Positions 34,251 through 45,985 of a DNA stretch of 64,000 bases are shown one piece after another. Under the pieces are notes generated by a model. The model had not been told where the DNA came from. It searched no databases and saw only the letters and a list, made by a program, of their open reading frames with translations. Position numbers and translations under genes: made by a program. How positions within the stretch are numbered: the stretch's first letter is position 1; each line of letters opens with the position of its first letter. The stretch is from Meghimatium bilineatum (lineage: Eukaryota > Mollusca > Gastropoda > Stylommatophora > Philomycidae), in contig CM067306.1 of NCBI GenBank assembly GCA_034231615.1, forward strand, positions 41,464,761 to 41,528,760. Reading direction: 5' to 3'.

Positions 34251-34708
34251 GTAATCTCATTTGTTATAAGTAAAATGTATCTTTGCTCAGATTTTAGCAA
34301 TGAAAGACATAGAGGATTAACTTCATTGTGCTCTGGTTTCCCTATATGTATTCCATATCTCTCAATGAAGTAACATGCTGCCTGCCAAAAGTATCACTCA
34401 TTCCTCATAACTCCATAGCTTCAAGAAATAATTATCCAGGGATCTCTGAAACATTACTAAAGAAAAATAAATTTAAGAAGGTGATTTAGTGGGTTTCTAG
34501 ATTGGTGATTTTTCAATTCTAGCATGACAAGATTATATAGTCAAGCCAGCTGTTGAGTGAAATACTATTAGAGAATAAACAAGGTGTTATTGTTAACATA
34601 GAGATTGATTCATCGATAATGTAGTGTTAAATAATTTTAAATGCAGAGACTCAACAACTTTTACCACCTACTGCTTCTTAAAAATAAACATATTTGTAAC
34701 AAATCAAA

Positions 34709-34832
34709 CTCTTGCTGGATCTATCTTGTAGCAAGACAATGGTTCTATGAGATTTTCAGCCCAGATGAAAGAAGATATGTTGTGCTACTGTTTTAGTTGC
34801 AAAATGACCTGATACATTTCACTTTGGCGGAA
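34709..34832 (-). repeat. SINE superfamily, diverged copy
   Basis: CAAACTCTTGCTGGATCTAT, CTTGTAGCAAGACAATGG and GACCTGATACATTTCACTT follow the family order. The rest of 34251-35430 shows nothing recognisable. Confidence 0.55.
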
Positions 34833-35429
34833 TGAAAATATATTAATCTACACAATTGTATTAGCTTGAGTATCCTGTATGCAGAAGGTCAGAAGGTCTC
34901 GTCAGTGTTCCACTAGACCAATCATCTGCAGCATCGAACTCCTAGTAGATGACATGTCTACATAGTGAGATGTTTCTCTTCTGGAAGCTCCACATAACTT
35001 TACCCTTCACATAGAATAATAATACATAACATTACAATTACATTTTTTAAATTACATTTTAGTACGCAGATTCTTCTCCAACTGAGAGTTGGAGTCTTTT
35101 GGATATGGAATATAACCCTGGAGGATATCCCTCCCCCTTCTCCTGGTTACAAAAAAGATACAGTAGCTCCATTGTTCATTGTATTCCTGGTGATTAAAAC
35201 AAGCAATCAAGCAATTTGTTATTTTCATAATTTGATGATGCTGCTATTGTTCTTAATAATAATAATAAGAAAAGAGAGTGCTGAAATGTTGGAAGACTTA
35301 GTATATTTTTATGATAGAATATTGTTTCAGGACATAGAAAATGAATTGAACATATTTGCTGTTGCGATTTTTTTAAGCAGTATAAATACCTACAGTAGGA
35401 TGCCATTACTTTCAGTGCGATCCATTTGT

Positions 35430-35580
35430 GCCTGTAGTGGGGATTGAACCTGGTACCATGACCATATGAGAAGTGCTCTGTACCTTTTCGCCACAGAGTC
35501 GGACAGAGTAAGTTCTCTGTACCTCTTCGCCACAGAGTCGGACAGAGTAAGTTCTCTGTACCTCTTTGCTGCAGAGTTGG
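35430..35580 (-). repeat. tRNA-derived SINE head plus 39-bp tandem repeat
   Basis: The minus strand has a B box GGTTCAATCC (35450-35441) and an A-box-like TGGCGAAAAGG near 35490. The stretch CTCTGTACCTCTTCGCCACA then repeats three times with a 39-bp period up to 35580, so the A-box end of the element has been tandemly multiplied. Confidence 0.65.
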
Positions 35581-35689
35581 ACAGTTCAGCAGAAAAATGT
35601 ATCATTTTGGTCCTGATACATATAAATCATGTATTTGGATTGGATTGTATTTGAAGTCTAGGTGAATAGCAGTGAACTGGATTAGTATA

Positions 35690-36340
35690 CTAATACATTC
35701 AGTGCTAAATATAGTACATAGGACAGAAACCAGTGCTCTCCAGTTTGAGTGAAAGATGCTACTTTGTATAGTTCTTGCATGTTGTAATCATACCCTCTTT
35801 GAGAGATGTTCTGCAAAGAGTTTCTCTTGGTATTCCTCTATTTTATCATCTGGTACCCAATTTTAATGCTTGTAGTGGCAGTCTGTTTTCATTCATTCTC
35901 AGTACATGTCAGATATAAGTCTATCATTTTCTTCTTATTGTTGTAGAAACACATTGCTGTTTCGTGTCTTTTTCTTTCTTGTTTAACCCCTTAGCTGCAG
36001 AGGTACCTTAAGGATACCATGAGGGGTTGCCACCATTTTGCTGAGATTTTTTTCTTAGTTTTCCAGGCAAACAATTCATCTGGATGCTTTATTATAAGCT
36101 TCCAGACAGATTTTTTCCATTGGAAGCTAAGAAGAGGTGGATCGCCACAAAAATGTGGTGGCATTTTATCGTATCCTTAAGAATACCTCCACAGCTAAGG
36201 GGTTAATGTGAATTCTTCCCAACCAATATTTGTAAGTTTTCTAAGACATTTATTTTCAAATGAATTTAATATCTTCTCCAGTGCTTTTGTTATTGTCCAG
36301 ATTTTTCAGCCATAACATGTACACTAATGGATAGTGTTTA
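35690..36340 (-). mobile_element. LINE C-terminal relic, split by a TTAA MITE
   Basis: Minus strand after the MITE is removed: YMLWLKIWTITKALEKILNS, ENKCLRKLTNIGWEEF, then HVLRMNENRLPLQALK and RGIPRETLCRTS. Typical post-RT region; frameshifted. Confidence 0.7.
35987..36202. mobile_element. piggyBac-like MITE, 216 bp
   Basis: Flanked by TTAA at 35983-35986 and 36203-36206. Ends are inverted repeats of about 30 bp: CCCCTTAGCTGCAGAGGTAC on the left, and CCCCTTAGCTGTGGAGGTAT reading in from the right, both running on to CTTAAGGATA. TTAA targets and CCC ends are the piggyBac hallmark. No coding capacity. Confidence 0.85.
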
Positions 36341-36506
36341 TTATTTACTGAAATTATTTTCATTGATGTCACAGGATCTACTATATAAGTGTTCAGAAGC
36401 TGAAAATATCAGCCATCTCAAAAAGTCTGAGCACTCTCAGAGATATGCTGTAGATGCTGTGTTTTATTTATGACTTGAAAAAATGTGTTTATGTTGACAT
36501 TTCCAG

Positions 36507-36698
36507 GACAAGAATGCAGAATTATCAGCCTTGTCTGCTGCAGTATCTAACCTGGTCAAGTCAGGGGACCAGGGATCACAACAAGCTGCAGATAGGGCAC
36601 ATGAGCTGGAGATGGAATATCAACAACTTCAGCACATGGTTGAGAATCGCATTCAGTTGGCCTTGATGTACATCTCATTTCATCGACTCACGCAGCAG
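36507..36698 (+). CDS. CCDC141: CCDC141-like exon 10
   Basis: Again exactly 192 nt (64 codons), phase 0/0, acceptor TTCCAG. The donor GTTTGA is weak beyond the GT. Residues 473-536 start DKNAELSALSAAVSNLVKSG and end NRIQLALMYISFHRLTQQ. The last part aligns with the vertebrate helix 'YRSQVLQTYVAFLKS'. Confidence 0.85.
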
Positions 36699-37769
36699 GT
36701 TTGAACACAGTTGTCCTTGGCATTTGAATTGTTAAATTTAATATCATATAATTTTTGTTCTTGAGATCCAGAAATTGTTTCATTCTATTTTCACATCTTG
36801 CTTTTATAAAAATTAAATAGGATTAGATCAGAGGTAGGCGAACTTTTTGCTCACAGAGCCTGATTCAGTGTTTCTCATGTGGAATGGGGCCAAACAGATT
36901 TTTTTGGACCTTGTAGATCCAAGCAGTATTTTCCAAAGACCAGTGAATATAGTGCTTTTTATTCAATCTAGTGAGCCAGTAAAAATGACTTAGCTTGCAA
37001 GATTTGGCACTTGTGCAGTATTTTGCTCTATTCATGGTTTAAATGAATAATTGCTGATACTAAGACATTGATGTAGGGATAAAATAGGGAATGTGTAACT
37101 TTTATATTTAACCTGTTTTATTTTAAACCGTGGATTATTTTAATTCTTACTCATTAATTTTAGCAATGTAAACTAAATTGTTAAGGATCTTCTGAAACAT
37201 TTTTAGCAACAGACATTTGTTCTGTTAAGTCTTTTGAAAGTGTAGGTATGTTTAAGCTGATCCACTATAAAATAAAATGACAGTCTATAACTGAGTCAAT
37301 TTTGAATCTAATTTTCCATATGAAGGTATGAGTACTATTTCATCTGTAATTTTCTTACTTGTTTAGAGAAATTGATGCATGATAAATCATCTTGTAGGTA
37401 AATGAATGTTCTATTATTGCTTATTAATGAGAATGCTAAAAACTTTCATGAATTGTAATATGTTTAAGGATAAATTATCACTAATTTTATAGAAAAAAAA
37501 TCATGACTTTTTCTGGGGCATATGGCCATGGTGGGAAAATGTAATGCCCTTTAAGGCTCTTGGTTGCAAGTGTGTTAATAGTATGTGCACACATGAATTA
37601 GTTACTATATTTTTATTTATCAAATACAGAATAGCTGTAGTTGGATTAACCTGTAGCAGCCCAGCTAAAAACAATATATTCTTCATCTAGTACCCGGTCA
37701 TTTTTTATTACATCTGGTTTCTCTGTACGTGTTTGCTTTTTTTGCGAAAATGTTTTATTTATTTAGTTA
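36699..37769. other. Intron 10 sequence with an hAT-type end
   Basis: At 36830 AGAGGTAGGCGAACTTTTTG resembles an hAT terminal repeat; no partner end identified. The rest is AT-rich and unassigned. Confidence 0.4.
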
Positions 37770-38365
37770 TTAATTTCAAATCCGGAGACAATAGAGATAA
37801 GTGGATGCTGGATATGATTTGGAAGTGTTATTTGCTTGTATGTATGTCAGTGTTATATTGTGTACAACCAAAGTTGCGAATGTGGATAAACGTACACAAA
37901 GAACTTAACGGTGTCAAGGTCACTCATAGGCCTAGCTAAGAAAACAGGGTTCTCAAATTCCTCGTCGTAAATGACATCAATTACATCACTTAAATATTAT
38001 AAACATTTTTCTCAAACACCATACATTGATCTACAGTAACTGAAATAGTAAAGCTTTACAATGAATCATCCTTTTCTGAATAATAATCCATGAAGAATTC
38101 GTGAACATTGGCGGCACTGAAGCTAATCCTGGACAGTTCAGATTGCAAGAGTGAAAGGTCGAATAAATTACAACTGCATATTTATATAGCTGTGGAAAAC
38201 TAAGGAACAGTCACTCTAGCACACTCTTACTATAAGAGTATGATGGGAAATAAACATGGACGATTGTTATCCATGACTACAAATGGTTACCTCGATGTAG
38301 ACATTTGTCGACATTGGGTTAGATTACATTAGTCAACATTTGTAGATTGCTACAGGCTAAGGAAA
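37770..38365 (-). mobile_element. Dispersed DNA-transposon-like repeat, copy 2
   Basis: Reverse copy of 28815-29440. The match runs from the CAATAGAGATAAGTGGATGC side to TAGATTGCTACAGGC, with a TATATAAATATGCAG element in place of the other copy's TATA string. It ends 35 bp before exon 11. Confidence 0.6.
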
Positions 38366-38399
38366 TCTTATTTGATCATGTTTGAATTTTCATTACCAG

Positions 38400-38570
38400 C
38401 TGTCCAGCAATCTTGATGCACTAGAGCACATTGTCCGATCAGAGACAGAAGACTTACAAGAGATCACAGATAGTGCTGTACAGAGCCTGCGTGATATGTT
38501 TTCGAACACAAGACACATTTTCGATGACCTCAATCTCAAGGGAAGTGAATTCTTGCAAAATGCAAATATG
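38400..38570 (+). CDS. CCDC141: CCDC141-like exon 11
   Basis: 171 nt, 57 codons, phase 0/0, acceptor TACCAG, donor GTAAGT. Residues 537-593 start LSSNLDALEHIVRSETEDLQ and end LNLKGSEFLQNANM, comparable with vertebrate 'ITQDLGLEFLNLINM'. It is predicted to be wholly helical and acidic in its first half. Confidence 0.85.
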
Positions 38571-39165
38571 GTAAGTCGTCAATTATAATTGAAAGTTTTC
38601 TAAGTCATACAATCTGAAAATGTATTCTATCAAATATTCTATTGAACATTCTAGAGCTTTTCATAATCAGTTTATTTTTCATTTTATTTCATCATTTCTT
38701 TGTCAACTGGCTATGGTGCATATCTTCAACAAACCTCGTGCATCTTCTCCTGTCTACAGTGAGTTCGTTTAGTTGTTTCTATATCCGGTTATCTCTTTTT
38801 CATTGATTTCTTACACCCTTTTTAGGGTGTTACTATTTTTGTCTTAATTTCTTTTTCCACAGAGGTCTTATAAGAATTTAATAAGAGAATAAAACCCATA
38901 ACTTATCAGGATTGCAGTATTGTCACATTTGAGACAGTAACATAACTTCAGTTCCCTGTTTGCAAGTTTTGTTTGTCGGATTACAGTTTTACTGCAGTTT
39001 TTACATATCATCTCATAACAATGTGTTTTTACTTGTCTTCTAATTAATGTTTGGATTATGGTGATTTAGAATATTTGTGTTTTCTTTGTCTTCTTTTATT
39101 AGTTGTTGGACATAAGCACTGCAAAGACTGCAATACATATTAGGAACACATTGCAGAAATGTATT
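38571..39165. other. Unassigned start of intron 11
   Basis: Nothing recognised; T-rich with a possible LINE scrap near 38690-38790 (CAACTGGCTATGGTGCATAT). Confidence 0.35.
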
Positions 39166-39325
39166 CTTCTTCTGCAGCATTCATTCTCAAACTCCTGCTG
39201 GATCTCCCATGTAGCAGAACTATGAATCTACTAGATTTCCAGCTGGATGTAGTCCAGAGAATGGAAATGTGTTGTGTCGCTGTTTTATTTGCGCTAATGG
39301 TCTGACACATCCATCTTTGGCAGGA
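39166..39325 (-). repeat. SINE superfamily, well-preserved short-headed copy
   Basis: (TTC)n at 39169, CATTCTCAAACTCCTGCTGG, GATTTCCAGCTGGATGTAGT, AGAGAATGGAAATGTGTTGT, GACACATCCATCTTTGG. It is followed at once by the family 2 repeat in opposite polarity, as at 8.2-9.0 kb. Confidence 0.8.
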
Positions 39326-39344
39326 GAAACTTCTTCATAGCCTA

Positions 39345-39965
39345 TCCACCTGTGTGGTAACTGGGGCCTGGATCTCTAGTTTAGGGTACAAAGAGGGTCA
39401 CTGTCTTCTATCCAGAAATGTAGTAAGTGGCGACCAAAGAAAGTTGGGGGATAGGCTGAAGATCTGTACCTGTGATAAAATCATTGTTACATCTTGTTTC
39501 AGTTTCTTACTTTAGCCTTCTATCAAATACATTCCTCGTGGATGATGAAGAGATGCAGACTGGCAGACATTGTACCTTTGTCCTTTTGTGAAAGGCTCCC
39601 CTAGGTGGCAGGAGATTCTAGATATATATCACTGCAGGTGGCAGGAGATGCTAGATATATATCACTGCAGGTGGGTCAACAAAACTGACTGAAGAATGAT
39701 GAGATAGTTGATACAGAACTATATCAACTACAGTTCTACTACTATTGTGCTCCTGGAACGACATGGTAATCCTGGGATACTGGTACACTGGAATGCCTCC
39801 CATCAGGTACTAAACATGCCTCCATACCCCCCCCCCCCGCACAATCATGCCTTTGGGACAAACCTATATGAGTCCAGGTGTCACCTCAGTTTGTGCTTTT
39901 GTCAGAAACATTATGGGCTATCAAAAGCTACATGCCCACAACTAAGGGGATTATTTCATCATCAT
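39345..39965 (+). repeat. Family 2 SINE-like repeat, longest copy
   Basis: Starts CTGTGTGGTAACTGGGGCCT; contains TGATGAAGAGATGCAGACTG, a 33-bp internal direct repeat (GGTGGCAGGAGATGCTAGAT at 39630 and a near copy upstream), a C run at 39829, and ends in (CAT)n. Confidence 0.75.
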
Positions 39966-40115
39966 CATAAACTATCACTGCAAGGAATAACACAAAAAGA
40001 GATGAGATCTTTACTTTTGCTTATCCCAAACACCATAAAACTTATCTTCTTATCTTATTGGTGAAGTTACAATCTTACAGGTTCATTCATGTTTTTTAAC
40101 ATCCTCTTTCTGTAG

Positions 40116-40289
40116 ATTCAAAATGACTCCAGTTTGGATGTCAACAGTGCTGTGCAGACAGTGAAAGAAGTCCTGTCTGACCAGCGGATGAACTCTGTTA
40201 CTAGGTACTGGGAAGCCTGGGAACAACATGTTATGTCTAGCAAACAGTTCAAGTCTCAATGGCATCAGTTCATACAGGAGGCCAGAAGG
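40116..40289 (+). CDS. CCDC141: CCDC141-like exon 12
   Basis: 174 nt, 58 codons, phase 0/0, acceptor CTGTAG, donor GTAAGA. Residues 594-651 start IQNDSSLDVNSAVQTVKEVL and continue YWEAWEQHVMSS and FKSQWHQFIQEARR. Three tryptophans mark helix cores. 'LDVNSAV' and 'QWHQFIQEARR' match vertebrate 'LDVKNEV' and 'QWAAFKEQLKK'. Confidence 0.85.
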
Positions 40290-40954
40290 GTAAGACTAAG
40301 ATAAGACATTTAATTGTGCTTTTTGACATGTACTGTTATAGGTATTATTCATTATGAGACAGTGCACATGTGTGTATGTGCCTAGATGTGGATATCTAGG
40401 TATATTAACAAAGCACTAACTAATAATAATAATAATAATACTGTTATATTTGTTATATGCTATATGGGATAACATGTATGTGTAGAAAATGTTACATGTG
40501 AGACTGGATAATCTCTATGCGACAGAAACCCACAACATGTATTTTCAGCACCATCTGTTGCAGGAAACTGAGCACATACAGGTGGAGTGCTGTGAGTGAA
40601 GTTAACTAAAATCTACAGTGGAGTATGAATGTAGAGAACATTGTATGAATAAATATACCTCAGTGTTCATGTTATTATTTAATTTGTAAGAGCATGGTAT
40701 ATTTAAAGAGGATGACATCTTTCAGCACTGATTGTATTTTTGCATATTTTTTGGTCACACTTGTGATTTTGTATCTGGCCATCATTCTAACAAGCTGCTT
40801 TGTCTTCATTTCAATACACAAGAATTACTTTCTTTGCATGTCATCTTCAGCATGTCTTAACCATTTTCATCAATACAACAGATGAATATAATAATCTTGC
40901 AGATTAGAATAAGATACATTTTTCAGATGATTGTACTTTGCCATTATCGTTGCT
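40290..40954. other. Unassigned start of intron 12
   Basis: A short (AAT)n run at 40421-40440; otherwise nothing recognised. Confidence 0.35.
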
Positions 40955-41145
40955 GGAGTTGAAAAGAGAAGCAAAGAATAACAATACTATCACCTGCTGT
41001 GCTTGTTATAAGAGGCACCTAAGAAGGCTTGGGGATGGCTGTCCCATCCCATAGGTGAAAGTGACATAAAAACAGTGCTGAAATCAGATGTATCAGGCCA
41101 AATGCACAGCTATCACTGGCAAACTGTAAGCCATGATACAAAATA
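40955..41145 (+). repeat. SINE, GAA-tail family head and middle
   Basis: GAGAAGCAAAGAATAACAAT, GGCTGTCCCATCCCATAGG, GAAATCAGATGTATCAGGCC, GTAAGCCATGATACAAAAT: head and core of the family, with the 3' end lost. Confidence 0.7.
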
Positions 41146-41519
41146 AAATCGAAATCAAATCTGAACCACAAAATAGTAATTCTATTCACTACAAAGGATA
41201 TTTTTAGATCAAGCAGGATAGTTGTTATGCTACCCTATAAGACAACACCAAACATGATGGCTATTGATTGCTTCATCTGTTCTTGATCACAGACAAAAGT
41301 AAGAAAGAAACAAGGATGCAAGTTTGTTTCAATATTCAGTTGTGATAGTCATTTATGTCAAAGATGTGCAGAAATCAGATGTGCTAAGCCATATGGTGCA
41401 AATAAAAGATTAATTGGTAGAGAATTCTATTCAGGTCATAGACATCAAGTGGTGATTTTCTGTGCAATATAAATATATTGATTAGTTTGCCATTGCTTTC
41501 TGAATGTTATGGATGCACA

Positions 41520-41590
41520 ATTGCCTGTGGCAGGATTCGATCACTGTATTTGGCCATCACAGACGCCCACTGTACCACACTGCAACAGAG
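41520..41590 (-). repeat. tRNA-like SINE head
   Basis: Minus strand: A-box-like TGGTACAGTGGGC and B-box GATCGAATCC (41542-41533) about 40 bp apart; no cloverleaf closes. Confidence 0.5.
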
Positions 41591-41794
41591 CCTGACAATC
41601 AATTTATGGCTAAAAAAAAGTTAATAAAAGATTAACACAACTTATTCCTGATCTCTGGCTTAAAGCACATTGTTAATTGAAAGTGAGTGTAGACGTTCAG
41701 GCTGTGAATGAATAACATCACATAAAGCTTGCAGGATATGTCTATTTCATAATGAGTATCAGGTTGAAGAAACAGGGAATAAATATGTATAGCT

Positions 41795-41950
41795 AGTGAT
41801 CTATGTGGCATGATTGTTAAACCATTTGCCATATATTCAGGAGATATGGGTTTGAATCCAACTTGAGATGTCTTGTTTCCAAGGAAAATATCTCGTGGAT
41901 TCCTGGGGATTATCGCGTGAAGCTATGAAGTTACATGCTATGAGCGGTAC
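41795..41950 (+). repeat. tRNA-derived SINE
   Basis: A-box-like TGGCATGATTGTTAAACC and B box GGGTTTGAATCC (41848-41859), followed by an unrelated body. Confidence 0.55.
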
Positions 41951-42129
41951 TCTCGGCAGGTGTGTGGCTTCATTGAGAGGAATGGAGAATGGATAAGGAA
42001 AACGAAGTAGAAGGAAGTCAGTCCTCGATACTTTTGGAACCTTTTTGTGAATTTCATCATATGAGCACTGCGTATCAGCTGATAGAGACTGGTAACCTAG
42101 TGTAATAAAGTAATATCTACTAATTTGCA

Positions 42130-42235
42130 ACTATTAACATGGTTTGATATCATCACCACCATTATCATCATTATCAATATATTCATTATCACCACCATTA
42201 TCATCTTCATCATCATTGCCATCTCATTATCTCAC
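42130..42235. repeat. (ATC/ACC)n microsatellite
   Basis: Interrupted trinucleotide run such as CATCATCACCACCATTATCA. Confidence 0.9.
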
Positions 42236-42532
42236 CAGCAACTTATAAAGTTGTTCTCAGTTTGTACAGCTGCTTGATTTTTTTTATGTTCACAAATTGT
42301 GATAATTTTTTTCCACTGAAAATAGCAGTAGTGTGTGAAATAAGGCACTTGTTTCTGGTTCTGCTTTCTCTAGTATTTGAGTGTTGCCCATGAATTGTGC
42401 AAGTGGGTCAAAATCTGGACTGGTTATTTCTTCTCATGTGAGATATCCTCTTAGATGCTGCTGATTTTCATTTGTGGTTTTGTCTTTATTGCAAGTACAC
42501 ACATATAGAAATGCCTAGTAATACACTAGATC

Positions 42533-42600
42533 AGGGATGGGTAATGTATGACTGTGGGCCAAATCTGGCCCACCAAGCCATTTTTATTGGTCTGCCTAAT
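42533..42600 (+). mobile_element. hAT-type terminal fragment
   Basis: CAGGGATGGGTAATGTATGA followed by GGGCCAAATCTGGCCCACC resembles the end of hAT elements of the CAGGGGTGGGCAAACTACGGCCCGC kind. No other end found before the MITE at 42648. Confidence 0.55.
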
Positions 42601-42647
42601 TGATTTAAAATTACTATATGCACTGGTCCCTAACCTAATAAAAACCA

Positions 42648-42918
42648 CTCTGGGGTTCTAGTTTGGAACCCGTGTCCCCAATTTGATTATTTCCCTTGGC
42701 AATGTTTGTCAGTTTATGTTTCTCTTTTATTAATTTTAATATTAATTTATTTAGGGTTATGGTTAGTAACATAACTAATTATGTAAAACATAACCAACTC
42801 TAATCCTAATAATATTTAAATTAATAAAGGATAAACATAAACTGATAAATATTCAAATAAACATTCCCAAGGGAAATAATCAAAGAGAGGGGGACACGTT
42901 TCAAACAAGAACCCACTT
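42648..42918. mobile_element. MITE with very long inverted repeats
   Basis: The outer about 110 bp on each side pair: GGGTTCTAGTTTGGAACCCG and GATTATTTCCCTTGGCAATG on the left recur inverted on the right as GGGTTCTTGTTTGAAAC and GATTATTTCCCTTGGGAATG. Only a short AT-rich centre separates them. A related copy lies at 52186-52376. Confidence 0.8.
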
Positions 42919-43344
42919 TGATACTCTAAGAGACATTAAAGAGGTGTTTTGGCACTATCCCACAGAAAGAAAGATAAATGTGGACGGATGATCCAAACAA
43001 GGGTTGTCCATGTCTGCAATCAATGAATTGATTTAAAAAAAATGTAATTATGAAATGACAATTATTGATAAGTAGATAAATGTGCAAGTTAAGCAAAGAT
43101 TTATTAGATGCAATAAATTCTAGACCAAGTAGACACATTTATTTATTTGTGGACACATCAATAGTGATACAGATGGCAGCAAAGGTATCAAGCATGCTTG
43201 ACTGTGGTTAGCTTTGAGTGTGGTGACTAGTGTGTAAGTATGAGAACCAGTTCTTTTGTATGGCTGGCCTACTTCTAGGGATATGGTTACAGACAACCAC
43301 CATTTTGTGGAAGGGGTAAAAACACAGAACATATTAATTACCAA

Positions 43345-43490
43345 TGCCAAAGTCAGATGTATTGAGCCATTGGTGGAAATAAAACAGAGACACAGCACAT
43401 TTCCGTTCTCAGGATTACATCGTGTTGGAAATCTCTTTGGAACATCCTTTTTCCAAGAGAGATCCATTTGGAGTTTGAGAAAGAGTGCAA
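43345..43490 (+). repeat. SINE superfamily copy
   Basis: AAAGTCAGATGTATTGAGCC, CACATTTCCGTTCTCAGGAT, TACATCGTGTTGGAAATCTC, TTGGAGTTTGAGAAAGAG in family order. Confidence 0.75.
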
Positions 43491-45229
43491 AAAAGACACA
43501 TTTACAACTTAAAAAACATTTATATAGACTTGCTATATTATAAATATGTTAATTAATTAGACGTTTTGGTAAACGCGATAACTATTTTGTTTGTAAAGAT
43601 ATCAAAATAATTTGTGCACATGTAAATAAAGGAATGAATAATGAATATAATCATGTTTTTGTTGTTGTTGAATGTGTGATATGACAATTGTGAGCAAGTT
43701 GTGGTGAAGTTGAAAATTGGAGGGAAAATCTCTTAAGACCATTAAAAAAATTGCAAATATGATTTATATAATACAAAAAAAACTAATAAAATGTGAAGAA
43801 ATCACATACAATGTCCGTAAGTCCAACACTAGGTCTAGAACTACATACAATGTAATAATATTCCATGCCGACACGTGGCACCCCTGATACATATTGTTTT
43901 TGTTTTTTTCAATGAATAAATGAGCATTCTTATAATATAACAACAATTAAAACATTTAGATATTAGTTTCCATAATGATCACTTACCATGCCACACAGTA
44001 CTACATTTGATAGTAAAATATGGTGTCGAAAATGGACAAAGTCGTTCCAGAAATTGGTTGACAAAATCAGACGACATTCTTCTACTTACAAATCTTAATG
44101 TGTAAAGGAATTTGACCTATTTGCTGTTATGTACTCCTAGCTTCATGTGGCGGAAATTCTACGACAGAAATATAAATTGTGGTAAATGTTGACATGTCTG
44201 TGCATACAAGTATATCAATTTTGTAATAAGTGATTTTCTATAGAAGATTGTACACTCTGGAGTTTATAGGAGTTCTGCCTCTATCAGTAGTGGTGAAGAA
44301 GTGTATGTATGCTGGTAGTTTCCATAGCTCGTTTACTATATTTCTTCCTCATCTTATCTTTTGATCATTTTGATCTACTGTCTTTAATTCCAAACTACTT
44401 CAATCTATTAATAACATTCTCGTCTTAAATCATGTCCTAATCCAAACGATGCATACATAGGGAATAAAAACATTTTGCCCAATCCATTCTCATCTGTGCT
44501 CTTGATGCCAGTCTGTCATCTTTAAATTGAATTCTCATCTGTTCTGACACCTGTGCTCTTGAAGCTAGTCTGTCTGTTCTCTTTGTGCTAATTACATGAC
44601 CAGTGCAAAATATCCTGCAGTGGTGAAATGCCAATATACTCTGTAATTTATGATACAATCATCGATTTTGGATATTGCGGATCATAGATAGAGGATCTAA
44701 CAGATCTAACTGCCCTTACTACAGCTGTTTCAGATACCAATTTTAGGGCCACCTTGACTGCCATATTTTAGAATCTTAAGTGTATATGCTATATCAGCAC
44801 GTAAGGAACTTGTCAACTCTTTTATCTCAGTAAGGATTTTCTCACCCTGCTATAATATATATAAAACATGTAGGTTTTAATGGCTACAAGCATAAGGATT
44901 CTGCTTAACTGACTGTTTTAGTAACTTCCTAGAGATAAGTATAAATAATTAGTGTAATTGACAAGAAATAATACTAAATGACTTTTTAAACACCTAGTGT
45001 TTAAAAAAGTAATAAAATAAAATAAGAGTGAATTGGAAGTAATAAAATTGTCATATTTTGAGCATAACAAAATGAAAATGTAAACGTACATTCAGATTAA
45101 AATTATAATTCTCAAGAGGGTGTAAATCACGAACTTTAAAAAAGTCAAGTTTTTTGTTGCTAAATAAAAGAATGATTCTATCACTGTACCATGCAATAAG
45201 TGAAAAGAAGCAAAGCCTGTATACATTAG
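43491..45229. other. Unassigned intron 12 sequence with one LINE-like scrap
   Basis: Only 44500-44640 looks like degraded LINE C-terminus (duplicated CTGTGCTCTTGA.GCCAGTCTG). No exon seen. Confidence 0.35.
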
Positions 45230-45752
45230 ATCATAGGTTGCCAAACTTTTTTTTGGCCACTGCCCACTTTGCAAGACATAAATGTTGTAACACCCCTCTC
45301 CCCATCCACATTATAACAGTTTTCTGTGTTCAAGTAGTTTGATATTTTTGACATAAATAGCAACTAATGATATACAGTTATTGCTGTACCGATTTTAATG
45401 AAACATAGCCCATATGTAAAGATTGTAACGTGTATGCTCGAATAACATTATGCACAGTTTAATTTTATGGTTTAAATACAAACATTCAGAATAGATATTG
45501 GGAGATTGTATTACATTAGTAAGAATTTTATTGTAATAATTAAAACATGATAAAATATATTACAAAATGTATCGCAAATTTACAAAAAGTATTTGTAAAT
45601 ATATATTATTAATTTTCTTCTATAAGGAGTAACTGACACCTAGACCAACTAACGTCCCCCCCCAATTGCTTCTGACTCACTATTGTTCCCCCCCCCCTTC
45701 CAGAAAGGCTTCAAGGGGGGGGGAGGTGCCATCCACTTTGGAAACTTATGCA
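45230..45752. mobile_element. hAT-like non-autonomous element
   Basis: Left end CATAGGTTGCCAAACTTTTT and, inverted from the right, CATAAGTTTCCAAAGTGGAT; C-rich/G-rich stretches near both ends. The type recalls CAG.GGTTCCCAAACTTT hAT ends. Interior AT-rich, non-coding. Confidence 0.55.
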
Positions 45753-45894
45753 CTAAATACATACAAATAAAACAAAAAACGTTATTACTACAAGTTTTCT
45801 TGTGAAAATTTTAGACTAGTAACTTTGCCTTATCAGTCATTATAAAGTGTTACTAATAGATTTAAATGTTACTCTGAAAAAAAAAAGAAAAAAA

Positions 45895-45985
45895 TCCAGT
45901 CTTTACTATGACTTGAACCCATATTGTCACGACTATACGATTGGTGTTTTAATAATTCATCAGATCTTTAGCCACTCTCTAGCAC
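45895..45985 (-). repeat. tRNA-derived SINE head
   Basis: Minus strand has an A-box-like GTGGCTAAAGATCTGATG, then a B box GGGTTCAAGTC (45920-45910) with near-tRNA spacing. The arms do not form a complete cloverleaf. Confidence 0.6.
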
